From Gammaproteobacteria bacterium (GTDB lineage Bacteria > Pseudomonadota > Gammaproteobacteria > Pseudomonadales > Cellvibrionaceae), in contig JAGKWY010000016.1 in assembly GCA_021151625.1 (NCBI GenBank), positions 1-64,000 on the forward strand: a stretch of 64,000 nucleotides of DNA, in the 5' to 3' direction. The position numbers were made by a program, and so were the translations under genes. Every line of letters begins with the position of its first letter. Within the stretch, counting starts at the first letter, position 1. Below the pieces are notes generated by a model. The model ran no database searches. It worked only from the letters and a program-made list of their open reading frames with translations, and had not been told where the DNA came from. Shown here in pieces: positions 44,812-53,652 of this stretch.

Positions 44812-47800
44812 ATGTTTACCAAAGTCCTGATCGCCAATCGCGGTGCTATTGCCACCCGTATCATTCGCACACTCAAAAAACTCAATATCAAATCCGTAGC
44901 GGTATATGCAGAATCCGATGCAGATTCATTGCATGTGCGTCTCGCCGACGAAGCCTTTTCCCTGGGTGAAGGAGCCGCGGCACAAACCTATCTGGACCGC
45001 AAAAAAATAATCGCCATTGCCCAACAAACCGGTGCTCAGGCCATTCATCCTGGCTATGGTTTTTTAAGTGAGAATGCCAATTTCGTCGCCGAGTGCGAAG
45101 CCGCAGGCGTAGTATTTATTGGCCCAACAGCCGAACAAATGCTCACCTTCGGCTTAAAACATAAAGCGCGCGAACTGGCACAGGCCGCCAATGTTCCGCT
45201 CTGCCCCGGCACAGACTTATTAAAAAATATTGACGATGCACAAACCGCCGCCGCCAGAATTGGTTACCCGGTTATGCTTAAAAGCACCGCGGGCGGCGGT
45301 GGCATTGGCATGCAGCTGTGTAATAGCGAACAGGATTTGCTGTCAGCGTTTGATTCAGTAAAACGCCTCGGAAAAAATAACTTTGCTGACGACGGCGTTT
45401 TCCTGGAAAAATTTATCGCGGCAGCGCGCCATATTGAAGTGCAAGTGTTTGGCGATGGCAAAGGCACAGCCGTGGCCATCGGTGAACGCGATTGCTCCAG
45501 TCAAAGGCGCAACCAAAAAGTAGTTGAAGAATGCCCTGCCCCTAACTTGCCCGAGGAACAGCGCACGGCCATGCAACAAGTTGCGGAACAACTACTCGCC
45601 TCGGTTAGTTATCGCAACGCAGGTACTGTCGAATTTATTTATGACTCGCTGGACAATAAATTTTACTTCCTTGAAGTGAACACACGCCTGCAAGTAGAAC
45701 ACGGAGTCACCGAAGAGGTTTATGGTGTTGATCTGGTTGAGTGGATGTTAAAGCAAGCAGCCGGCGAACTGGGTGATATCCGCCAGCTGCGCAACCAACT
45801 CTCTCCCACAGGCCATGCGATCCAGGTGCGCGTCTATGCAGAAGACCCCGCACTTAATTTTCAACCCTGTGCAGGCTTGCTCAGCAAAGTGGCATTTCCA
45901 CCACTCAATGAAAACTTGCGCATTGATCACTGGATCGAAAGCGGCGTAGAAGTACCGGCATTTTTTGACCCTATGCTCGCTAAAATTATTGTTAAGGGTA
46001 CTAATCGTGTATCCGCCCTGACCAACTTAAGCAATGCACTGGCAAATACCCAACTCTACGGCATAGAAACCAACCTGGGATATTTGCGCACACTCCTGCA
46101 AGATGAAAAATTATTGCAGGGCACAATGACTACGCGCTATTTAAATAGCTTTGTATTTAAGCCCGCGCGCATTGATGTTATTCAAGGCGGAACCCAAACC
46201 ACCATTCAGGATTTCCCAGGCCGCCAGGGTTACTGGCATGTTGGTGTGCCCACCTCAGGCCCCTTTGACAGCTATTCATTTCGTTTGGGCAACCGTCTGT
46301 TGGGGAATGATATTGCAGCAGCCGGCCTGGAAATTACCTTGCAAGGCCCCACATTAAAATTCGGCTGTGCTACGAAAATTATTATCACTGGTGCCAGTAT
46401 CGACGCAAAACTCGATGGCAATCCAATTCCACTTTACGAAAGTGTTGCAGTGAATGCGGGCCAGCAATTGCAATTGGGTCGTATCACTACCGGTGCCCGC
46501 GCTTATTTGTGTGTTGCCGGCGGCATTCAATGCCCAGATTATCTCGGGGCAAAATCCACCTTCACCCTTGGCCAATTCGGTGGTCACAATGGCCGCGCAT
46601 TGCGCGCCGGCGATGTGCTATCTCTCGCACCGGATTGCAACCGTGAAAGTAATAACGAAGCTGTGGCGCAATCATTAATTCCCGCCATTACCAATAACTG
46701 GCAACTACGCGTTATCTACGGCCCTCATGGTGCACCGGATTTTTTCACGGCAAAAGACATAGACACATTTTTTGCAACTGATTGGGAAGTGCATTACAAC
46801 TCCAGCCGCACCGGCGTGCGTTTGATTGGACCAAAACCGGAATGGGCGCGCACCTCTGGCGGTGAAGCGGGCATGCATCCATCCAATATTCACGACAACG
46901 CCTACGCCTTCGGCACAGTGGATTTTACCGGCGATATGCCCGTCATCCTCGGCCCTGATGGTCCTTCACTCGGCGGATTTGTTTGCCCCGCCACTGTTAT
47001 CACCGCCGATTTATGGAAACTCGGCCAAGTGCGCGCGGGCGATAAAATTCGCTTTATTCCAGTCAGCATTAATGATGCGGTCGCCATTGAAAAAGCGCAG
47101 GATCAATCACTACAGCAACTTAGCGCAATTAGGCATCAAGCCCAGCCAGTGACTATCAGCTCACCTATTGTTAAAACCTTATCTGCACAAGAGTTTGGGG
47201 AAGATATTGTTTATCGCGTAGCGGGCGATCACTTCCTGTTGGTGGAATACGGCCCACTAGAATTAGATATTCAATTGCGTTTTCGTGCGCACGCGCTAAT
47301 GCAATGGCTGGAGAAAAATACACTTCCCGGTTTGCGCGAATTAACACCGGGCATCCGCTCATTGCAAATTCATTATGATAGTCAGCAATTATCCCTGGAT
47401 AGTTTACTAGCGCATTTGGAATCTGCTGAAAAATCCTTGAGCCAACAATTAACCCAATTAAGTGTTCCATCACGCATTGTTTATTTGCCTTTGAGTTGGG
47501 ATGACGAAGCCTGTCAGCTGGCGATTCAAAAATATATGCAATCGGTACGCGCCAACGCCCCCTGGTGCCCAAGCAACCTGGAATTTATTCGTCGCATTAA
47601 TGGTCTGAATTCTATTCAAGACGTGAAGGATATTTTATTTTCCGCTTCTTACTTGGTAATGGGTTTGGGAGATGTGTATTTGGGGGCACCAGTAGCAACA
47701 CCTGTTGATCCACGCCACCGTTTGGTCACCACCAAATACAACCCCGCACGCACCTGGACCGCAGAAAATTCTGTGGGTATCGGCGGCTCTTATTTGTGCG

Positions 47801-48411
47801 TATACGGCATGGAAGGTCCCGGCGGCTATCAATTTGTGGGCCGTACCTTGCAAATGTGGAACCGCTATAGAACCACCAAAGCCTTTGCCCAACCCTGGTT
47901 ATTAAATTTCTTCGACCAGATTCGCTTTTACGAAGTCAGCGCAGAGGAATTGCAAAAAATTCGCCGCGACTTTCCCTTGGGCCGTTACGACATCCGCATT
48001 GAAGAAAGCCATTTTAGTTTGGCGGAATATCAAACTTTTATTGCTGCTAATCAACAAGACATCACAAGCTTCACCCAACAACGCGAACAGGCATTCGACG
48101 AAGAACTCGCCCGCTGGCATGCCAACGGCCAATTCAACTACGAACAACCTGAAGTTGCAGAAAGCGAAACCGAACAGGAGTTTTCTGAAGGTGCAATTTG
48201 CGTAGACAGCTCCGTCTCCGGCAGCGTCTGGCAAACACAAGTTAAAGTCGGGCAGGACGTGAAGGCTGGTGATATTTTATTAATTCTCGAATCCATGAAA
48301 ATGGAAATCAACATCAGCGCTCCCTGCGCAGGAAAAGTGATTCATTTGCTAAAAAATGATGGGGCAAGAGTTCAGGCGGGACAGACGTTGGTGGTGCTGG
48401 AGGAAATTTAA
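44812..48411 (+). CDS. Biotin-dependent guanidine/urea carboxylase
   Basis: A 1199-residue carboxylase. Biotin carboxylase (about 1-450; LIANRGAIATRIIRT, HPGYGFLSENA, KSTAGGGGIGM, FLEVNTRLQVEHGVTE) is followed by a KipA-like carboxyltransferase part (about 460-780; TTIQDFPGRQGYWHVGVP), a KipI-like part (about 800-1010) and a biotinyl domain with ESMKMEI near 1163. Sequence alone does not separate urea from guanidine carboxylase, but the guanidine-I riboswitch and two DUF1989 genes point to guanidine, giving carboxyguanidine. An allophanate hydrolase, needed to finish the route, is not in the window. Confidence 0.9.
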   Translation: MFTKVLIANRGAIATRIIRTLKKLNIKSVAVYAESDADSLHVRLADEAFSLGEGAAAQTYLDRKKIIAIAQQTGAQAIHPGYGFLSENANFVAECEAAGVVFIGPTAEQMLTFGLKHKARELAQAANVPLCPGTDLLKNIDDAQTAAARIGYPVMLKSTAGGGGIGMQLCNSEQDLLSAFDSVKRLGKNNFADDGVFLEKFIAAARHIEVQVFGDGKGTAVAIGERDCSSQRRNQKVVEECPAPNLPEEQRTAMQQVAEQLLASVSYRNAGTVEFIYDSLDNKFYFLEVNTRLQVEHGVTEEVYGVDLVEWMLKQAAGELGDIRQLRNQLSPTGHAIQVRVYAEDPALNFQPCAGLLSKVAFPPLNENLRIDHWIESGVEVPAFFDPMLAKIIVKGTNRVSALTNLSNALANTQLYGIETNLGYLRTLLQDEKLLQGTMTTRYLNSFVFKPARIDVIQGGTQTTIQDFPGRQGYWHVGVPTSGPFDSYSFRLGNRLLGNDIAAAGLEITLQGPTLKFGCATKIIITGASIDAKLDGNPIPLYESVAVNAGQQLQLGRITTGARAYLCVAGGIQCPDYLGAKSTFTLGQFGGHNGRALRAGDVLSLAPDCNRESNNEAVAQSLIPAITNNWQLRVIYGPHGAPDFFTAKDIDTFFATDWEVHYNSSRTGVRLIGPKPEWARTSGGEAGMHPSNIHDNAYAFGTVDFTGDMPVILGPDGPSLGGFVCPATVITADLWKLGQVRAGDKIRFIPVSINDAVAIEKAQDQSLQQLSAIRHQAQPVTISSPIVKTLSAQEFGEDIVYRVAGDHFLLVEYGPLELDIQLRFRAHALMQWLEKNTLPGLRELTPGIRSLQIHYDSQQLSLDSLLAHLESAEKSLSQQLTQLSVPSRIVYLPLSWDDEACQLAIQKYMQSVRANAPWCPSNLEFIRRINGLNSIQDVKDILFSASYLVMGLGDVYLGAPVATPVDPRHRLVTTKYNPARTWTAENSVGIGGSYLCVYGMEGPGGYQFVGRTLQMWNRYRTTKAFAQPWLLNFFDQIRFYEVSAEELQKIRRDFPLGRYDIRIEESHFSLAEYQTFIAANQQDITSFTQQREQAFDEELARWHANGQFNYEQPEVAESETEQEFSEGAICVDSSVSGSVWQTQVKVGQDVKAGDILLILESMKMEINISAPCAGKVIHLLKNDGARVQAGQTLVVLEEI

Positions 48412-48529
48412 TATTAGCTATACGTGGGCTGGACTTAATTGACCAGCCTGCTGCTCATGACTGACCAGCGAAACCGGAAAAGTGTTACCAGGCTGCTGAC
48501 AGCGTTGACCAGTTTTTCTTATAGATATT

Positions 48530-48563
48530 AAAAAGCCTAGCAAGCTAGTTGCTAAGCTTTTTT
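48530..48563 (+). terminator. Terminator after the guanidine operon
   Basis: AAAGCCTAGCAA and TTGCTAAGCTTT arms with a GCTAG loop (one mismatch) end in a T-run about 120 bases past the carboxylase stop. It can also serve the convergent small gene at 48598. Confidence 0.75.
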
Positions 48564-48597
48564 GTTTAGAAGGTTTGGGTTACCTATTTAATTCTTC

Positions 48598-48858
48598 CTA
48601 TTCTGAATGCTTCTCCCTGAGTTCAGAGTCCTCTGGGCGAAGCCCAGAGTAACGTTTATAAAAACCCTGTTCCAACATTTCCCAGCCTATAACGAATAAC
48701 ACTTCAGCTATTTTCCGCTTATAAGGATCAGCTGCTTCTTGAGAGCAATTATTGCTTACATAATCTACTGACTTACTAAGAATCTCGATTGTATCTCTGA
48801 GCGACTTAACTAAAACCTTCGCTTGATTTTCATCAAAATCGTAACCTAGCTGATTCAT
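48598..48858 (-). CDS. Small protein coupled to the Rhs gene, candidate immunity protein
   Basis: An 86-residue helical, acidic product without signal peptide (QAKVLVKSLRDTIEILSKSV, KRKIAEVLFVIGWEMLEQGFY). Its ATG lies three bases after the Rhs stop, so it is translationally coupled, the standard place for an immunity gene. No family is recognised. Being cytosolic, it would protect against a toxin acting in the cytoplasm. Confidence 0.6.
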   Translation of the reverse strand: MNQLGYDFDENQAKVLVKSLRDTIEILSKSVDYVSNNCSQEAADPYKRKIAEVLFVIGWEMLEQGFYKRYSGLRPEDSELREKHSE

Positions 48859-48861
48859 AAT

Positions 48862-51800
48862 TTATGTTTTCCAATTGGGATTGAATTGATCGCAGCCTTT
48901 TCTATCCATACATTTTGCAATACAGTCTGTGTATTCCGTTCCATTACCGCCTAACGCAGGCATGCACTCTGAAATACATTGATTTTTAGCTGCCTTACAT
49001 CGCTGTTCCTCTTCATCAGTTTCGCTTGATTGACTTTGCTGAGGAGGACATTGTGCCGGCAAAGCACATGCTTGTGGGTTTAAAGCGCAGTATATCTCTT
49101 CAAGTATTAACGCACATATTCCAGGGAAGCGAAGACATAAAAGCAAAGCGGCTCCAACACCAGCCGCTGGATGCTCTCCGGTAGGATCTGAATATTTTAA
49201 TGGGTTTTGTAGCGCATAAGCATAAGTATTTATGCCGCCTTGGAGTCCAATCGGATCAGATTCAATATATCTTCCGATAGATGGATCGTAATCCCTAAAG
49301 TAGTTGTAATACAGATTCGTTTCCGGATCGAGATATTGGCCGGGGAAGCGGCTGAATATTTCGATGCTGTTGGATTGATTGGCAGCGAGTTTACCGAAGG
49401 GTTCGTAGTTGCCCATCCATACGACTTGTTGGCTTTGGTTGGTGATCACTTGTGGTGTGTTCAGGTGATCGTTGTGGATGTAATAGGTTGCACCATTAGC
49501 GATAAATGCAATTTGCTGGTTGCCCCAGTAAATATATTCACGCAGGGTTGTACCTGTTCCATCGGCTACTGCAATTAATTGCCCTGCTTCGTCGTAGTGA
49601 TAAATTTCCTTAGTGCCATTCGCCAGGGTTTTCATCACGCGTTGGCCGAGCGGGTTGTAGGTGTAGGTTGCAGCGAGCGAACCATTAACGCTGGCGGTTT
49701 CCAAACGATTGGCTTTGTTGAAGGTAAAAGTTTGTGCGCTGTTGTCATCCGCGGTGCGCTGCTGGGGATTACCGGCAGCATCGTAAGTGAATGAACGATT
49801 ACCCGACGTGCGCGCAATTTGTTGCAAGCGGTTATTGGTGGATGGATAGGTGTAGGTATCCGTAGCACCATTGCGAGTTTCACTCAGTCGATTGCCTACC
49901 GCATCGTAACTGTAACCGAGGTTGCCATAACCACCGCTCGCGGTGATTAAACGATTCAGCGCATCGTAGCTGTAAGTTTGGTTGTTGGCGGCATTCAGGT
50001 TGTTAACAATGCTGGTGATATTATTCACCGGGTCATAACCGTAACCGCGACTAAGTACACCACCCACTTGTGTTGCGGTGAGGCGATAATCCTGGTCGTA
50101 GGTTTGGGTATGACTTAAACCGTTGCCGTAAACAAAATTACTGGCAGGACCAAAAGGCAAATAGCCAACACTATTAACTAATGTTTGCTGTGTAGCACTC
50201 GCATTTGCTTTCGTGGTAATTGCATCAATTAACCCTTGTGCATTGTACTGATAAGTCACAATGCGCCCGGAGGGAAAGGTGATGGTTGTGATGTTGCCCG
50301 CTGCATCATACGAATAGCTGGTAGATGAAAATGTATTGGCTAATTGCGTATATTTTTTACTGATTAAGCCCTGCGCATTGTATTCAAAATCCAAATGAAT
50401 ACTGGCGGTTTGTATGCTGGCTAAACGCCCAATACCATAACTACCGTTAGTGGTCACGTCATAGCTATAGGTAATGTCTTCCGACGGTGCTGATGGAAAA
50501 CTGACAGCGGTTAGACGCTGCAGCGCATCATAGGAATAATTGACCTGCACATTGCGCGCATCGGTGCTACTAATTCGATTCCCATTGGCATCGTACACAA
50601 ACGTGGTAGTCCCGGTATCCGGGCTAGTTTGGGATACCAGATCACCAAAGGCGTTGTACGCATAGGTGGTGCTATTGTTGCGCGCATCTTTTACCTGGGT
50701 GATATTGCCCTGGTTGTCGTAGGTAAAATCCGTTTTTCCACTCAGCGGATCAGTAGTGCGAGTTAAACGATCCAGTGGATCAATAGTGTGTGTCGTAGCT
50801 TTGGTATTCGCATCCGTCTCACCGGTGAGGTTACCTTTCGCATCGTATAAATAGGTACTGCCTTGCCCACTGCTATTTAATGTATTTTGTACCCGCGATA
50901 AGGCATCGTAGACATGCTGCTTCACATAGGTCTGCGAATTGCTCGCGCTGGTGATGCGCTCATAACGCAGGTTACTTTCCACATCGTATTCGTAATTAAT
51001 TTTTTCGCCGAGTGGATTTTCCACTGCGGTTAAACGTTTGGCTGCATCATAGTGATAAGTCATGGTGACGCCATTGGGTAGCACGCTGCCAATACGATTG
51101 CCATTTAAATCATAAGTATGCGTGCTAGTTGCACCCGCCACAGTTTGGGAGAGAACACGCCCGCGAATATCGTAGGTAAATGTGGTTTCAATACCGGTAG
51201 CATCGACCATTTCCAGCAATCGACCATTGCGGTCATAGCGGGTAAATTCTGTTGCATGCCCCAGTGCATTGGTGGTTTTCTTTAAATCTCCCAGCGTCCA
51301 ATCTGTTGTGGTATTGCCATAATATTCGCGCGTTTCATCAGGTATGCCGGTTGCGGATCTGGAAAAAGTTAATTGCTGACCAGCGGCGTTATAGGTGTAA
51401 AACTCTTCACGTGCAGTCAAGGTGTTATCCAGCACCGCTGTTAACCCCAAAGCACCATTTGTATCAGTAGTTGCCTGTTGAACTTTATGGCACAGCAAAA
51501 CCAGATTTGAAGGGGCGCAATTTGCAACCTGGTTACCATTAAATGGATCCGCATCACCATTATAAATAAACGAAGTGATTAATTTTGGCTCCGATTTTTT
51601 TACCGGTTTGCGCTGCTGCGCATGCCATAGCGTAGTGATTTTACGGGCACCAGCTACCAGAGTCGTATTTGCAGGTAAATAATCTGTACCATTATTTTTA
51701 GGAATGCCCTCCACACGAACTGTTTCCAGCGCACGCCCCGCCTCATATGCAAATTGGGTTTTATGTCCGTTGAAATTGGTTTCGGTTTTTTTCAAACCAT

Positions 51801-53343
51801 CGGTGTAATAAGTTGCGGATTCAGTTGCAGCTGCACAACCGCTGCCGGCGGGTTGGTTGGTGCTGGAAAGCAAACGAGAACCATCCGCCAGCGCATTGCC
51901 ATAGGAATATACGCGCGTAGAATTCAGGCCATCCTTAACTGAAACCGATGCACTACGGGTAAAGGTCCGAGGCTGTATGCCCAGCGCTATTTCGTTGTAA
52001 GTCGCTTTATTGTTTTGATACTTTGTAATATCAATTCGCTGACCGTAAGAGTCTAACTTGCCTGTCAGCAAATGTTTACTGATAGAGTTTGCATCTTTAT
52101 GGGCTGCTTCGTTATATAGATAGGTTTTATTTTCACCATTTGACCAGATGACTTTCTTTACCAATTTATATTCTGGTGATTTGTTATCGGTTGAATACTC
52201 ATAGCTGATTGTATTGCCGTCCGGCAATAAGACCTGAACCAGGCGTCCATCGGTATCATAGGTATATACCAACGACCGCCCCTTGTGATCACTCATTGCG
52301 ATTAATTTATTATTATTGTATTGATAAATTAGTTCAGTGCCAGTCAGTAACTTTTTACGCTGCAGATATCCTTCGGCACTAAAGTAAGATTCAGTACCAT
52401 CACTATATGTAAACTTCCAATGTTCATTCGGGTTCAGAGCGGGCGCTATTGCTTCCAATTTCAGCTTATACCCGGCACGACCATCCCCCACATAAACACC
52501 ACCAATTTTCTTAAATAAATATCTTAGCCTACCCACCTGAACATACACATCATTCGCGCTGAAAACCTTTGTGCAAAACACATAGGTACGCTTTTCAACC
52601 TCATTGGGATTAGCAGGATTAGCGAAGGTATATTGAATCAACTCTTGCTGTGCAGTGCCTAAACAAACCTCTGAATTAGTTTGCAACGAATCAAATAAAT
52701 GTTCCGGAGCATTCATACTCCAGCCATTGAATTGGTCGATGTATGTACGCTCAACCCGCAACAATCCGTCGGCAGATTGATAATCTATTTCATGTTCAAA
52801 CTTGTCCCCTGTTAGTATGTTGATCGGGTCGGCATCGGCCTCACAAGTTTGAGGCTCTTGTTTAACACATTCATCATCATTAGCATTTACCTTCAAAGAG
52901 AAACCGATTGAGCACTTGGTTGCAACGGCAATATTACCATTTAGCGTAGTCGTAACACCGTTTTTAGTCTTGACCCATGTTATTCCTTGCGGGTTCTGCA
53001 CGCCATTTCGCGTAGATGCACCTGGGTAGTTGTATATACCACTCACTTGAGAAAGTTCGCAAAATTTCTCTCCATCCTTTGGGTATGACTGCACACAATT
53101 ACTATACGCTTGTTGATGATACTGATTTTTATTGCTTATCCATTCCCCCAGAGAAAGAGATTCTCCATTACTCATGAAACCATATACAAAATATGGGTCC
53201 ATTGATTTATTTTCAGCCAACGCGCCATGCACTAGTCCCATGGAAAGAACCATAATTGAGAGTAGTTTTAACCCCCTTACCATGAACGTATTATTCACGC
53301 GAGCTGTTCGCTGCTTAATCCGACTACAACTTAACGAAAACAT
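48862..53343 (-). CDS. Secreted Rhs/YD-repeat protein with Cys-rich C-terminal tail
   Basis: A 1493-residue Rhs protein. A signal peptide (LLSIMVLSMGLVHGALA, cleavage near 44) and an N-terminal DUF6531-like block (CEADADPINILTGDKFEHEIDY near 162) precede many YD repeats (about 320-1290; e.g. YEYDVESNLRYERI, YAYNAFGDLVSQT). The core closes with YNYFRDYDPSIGRYIESDPIG and LKYSDPTG near 1385. The 105-residue tail has a hydrophobic helix (ALLLCLRFPGICALILEEIYCAL) and a CX3C twin pattern (QCISEC, DCIAKC). The start at 53343 has GGAG seven bases upstream; an ATG 20 codons later has none. It is unlike the Rhs fragment at 18811. Confidence 0.88.
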   Translation of the reverse strand: MFSLSCSRIKQRTARVNNTFMVRGLKLLSIMVLSMGLVHGALAENKSMDPYFVYGFMSNGESLSLGEWISNKNQYHQQAYSNCVQSYPKDGEKFCELSQVSGIYNYPGASTRNGVQNPQGITWVKTKNGVTTTLNGNIAVATKCSIGFSLKVNANDDECVKQEPQTCEADADPINILTGDKFEHEIDYQSADGLLRVERTYIDQFNGWSMNAPEHLFDSLQTNSEVCLGTAQQELIQYTFANPANPNEVEKRTYVFCTKVFSANDVYVQVGRLRYLFKKIGGVYVGDGRAGYKLKLEAIAPALNPNEHWKFTYSDGTESYFSAEGYLQRKKLLTGTELIYQYNNNKLIAMSDHKGRSLVYTYDTDGRLVQVLLPDGNTISYEYSTDNKSPEYKLVKKVIWSNGENKTYLYNEAAHKDANSISKHLLTGKLDSYGQRIDITKYQNNKATYNEIALGIQPRTFTRSASVSVKDGLNSTRVYSYGNALADGSRLLSSTNQPAGSGCAAATESATYYTDGLKKTETNFNGHKTQFAYEAGRALETVRVEGIPKNNGTDYLPANTTLVAGARKITTLWHAQQRKPVKKSEPKLITSFIYNGDADPFNGNQVANCAPSNLVLLCHKVQQATTDTNGALGLTAVLDNTLTAREEFYTYNAAGQQLTFSRSATGIPDETREYYGNTTTDWTLGDLKKTTNALGHATEFTRYDRNGRLLEMVDATGIETTFTYDIRGRVLSQTVAGATSTHTYDLNGNRIGSVLPNGVTMTYHYDAAKRLTAVENPLGEKINYEYDVESNLRYERITSASNSQTYVKQHVYDALSRVQNTLNSSGQGSTYLYDAKGNLTGETDANTKATTHTIDPLDRLTRTTDPLSGKTDFTYDNQGNITQVKDARNNSTTYAYNAFGDLVSQTSPDTGTTTFVYDANGNRISSTDARNVQVNYSYDALQRLTAVSFPSAPSEDITYSYDVTTNGSYGIGRLASIQTASIHLDFEYNAQGLISKKYTQLANTFSSTSYSYDAAGNITTITFPSGRIVTYQYNAQGLIDAITTKANASATQQTLVNSVGYLPFGPASNFVYGNGLSHTQTYDQDYRLTATQVGGVLSRGYGYDPVNNITSIVNNLNAANNQTYSYDALNRLITASGGYGNLGYSYDAVGNRLSETRNGATDTYTYPSTNNRLQQIARTSGNRSFTYDAAGNPQQRTADDNSAQTFTFNKANRLETASVNGSLAATYTYNPLGQRVMKTLANGTKEIYHYDEAGQLIAVADGTGTTLREYIYWGNQQIAFIANGATYYIHNDHLNTPQVITNQSQQVVWMGNYEPFGKLAANQSNSIEIFSRFPGQYLDPETNLYYNYFRDYDPSIGRYIESDPIGLQGGINTYAYALQNPLKYSDPTGEHPAAGVGAALLLCLRFPGICALILEEIYCALNPQACALPAQCPPQQSQSSETDEEEQRCKAAKNQCISECMPALGGNGTEYTDCIAKCMDRKGCDQFNPNWKT

Positions 53344-53652
53344 ATAAACTCCATATTAAAAAATTTATCCGACGCTCAGCGACAGATCCCACTGAAAACG
53401 ATGCAAACAACTTTTACTGAAATAAGCTTTAAAAACCGTTAATGCACAAACATCGAGCACGTCATCGGCAATTGACTGCCGCCCTGTAAAACCCAAACCA
53501 ACCTGACAATACGAATAGATAACTAACCTCAAAAGCGCCAAAATAGTAGTCGACATCTCTTTGTAAGAGCAAGGACAACACCACATTCAGCTCCAATAAA
53601 AAACCCGGCAAAAGCCGGGTTAACATCCAAGGAGAACAAACAACAGTAAAAC
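53344..53652. other. Intergenic region between the Rhs and DUF1631 genes
   Basis: It holds the terminator of the DUF1631 gene (53597-53624) and the presumed promoter of the Rhs gene. A 73-codon frame at 53365-53586 shows no sign of coding. Confidence 0.6.
53597..53624 (-). terminator. Terminator after DUF1631 paralogue 2
   Basis: AACCCGGC and GCCGGGTT arms close on AAAA (plus-strand view); on the minus strand a run of six T follows the stem, about 30 bases past the stop at 53653. Confidence 0.85.

Noticed and set aside
48862..53343. The Rhs fragment at 18811-19647 as a broken end of this Rhs gene
   Set aside because: The core ends differ (ESDPIG...YSDPTG versus QTDPVG...MADPTG), so they belong to different Rhs classes.
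53365..53586. 73-codon frame between the Rhs and DUF1631 genes
   Set aside because: No recognisable content, it overlaps likely promoter sequence and stands alone; a chance frame is more likely.
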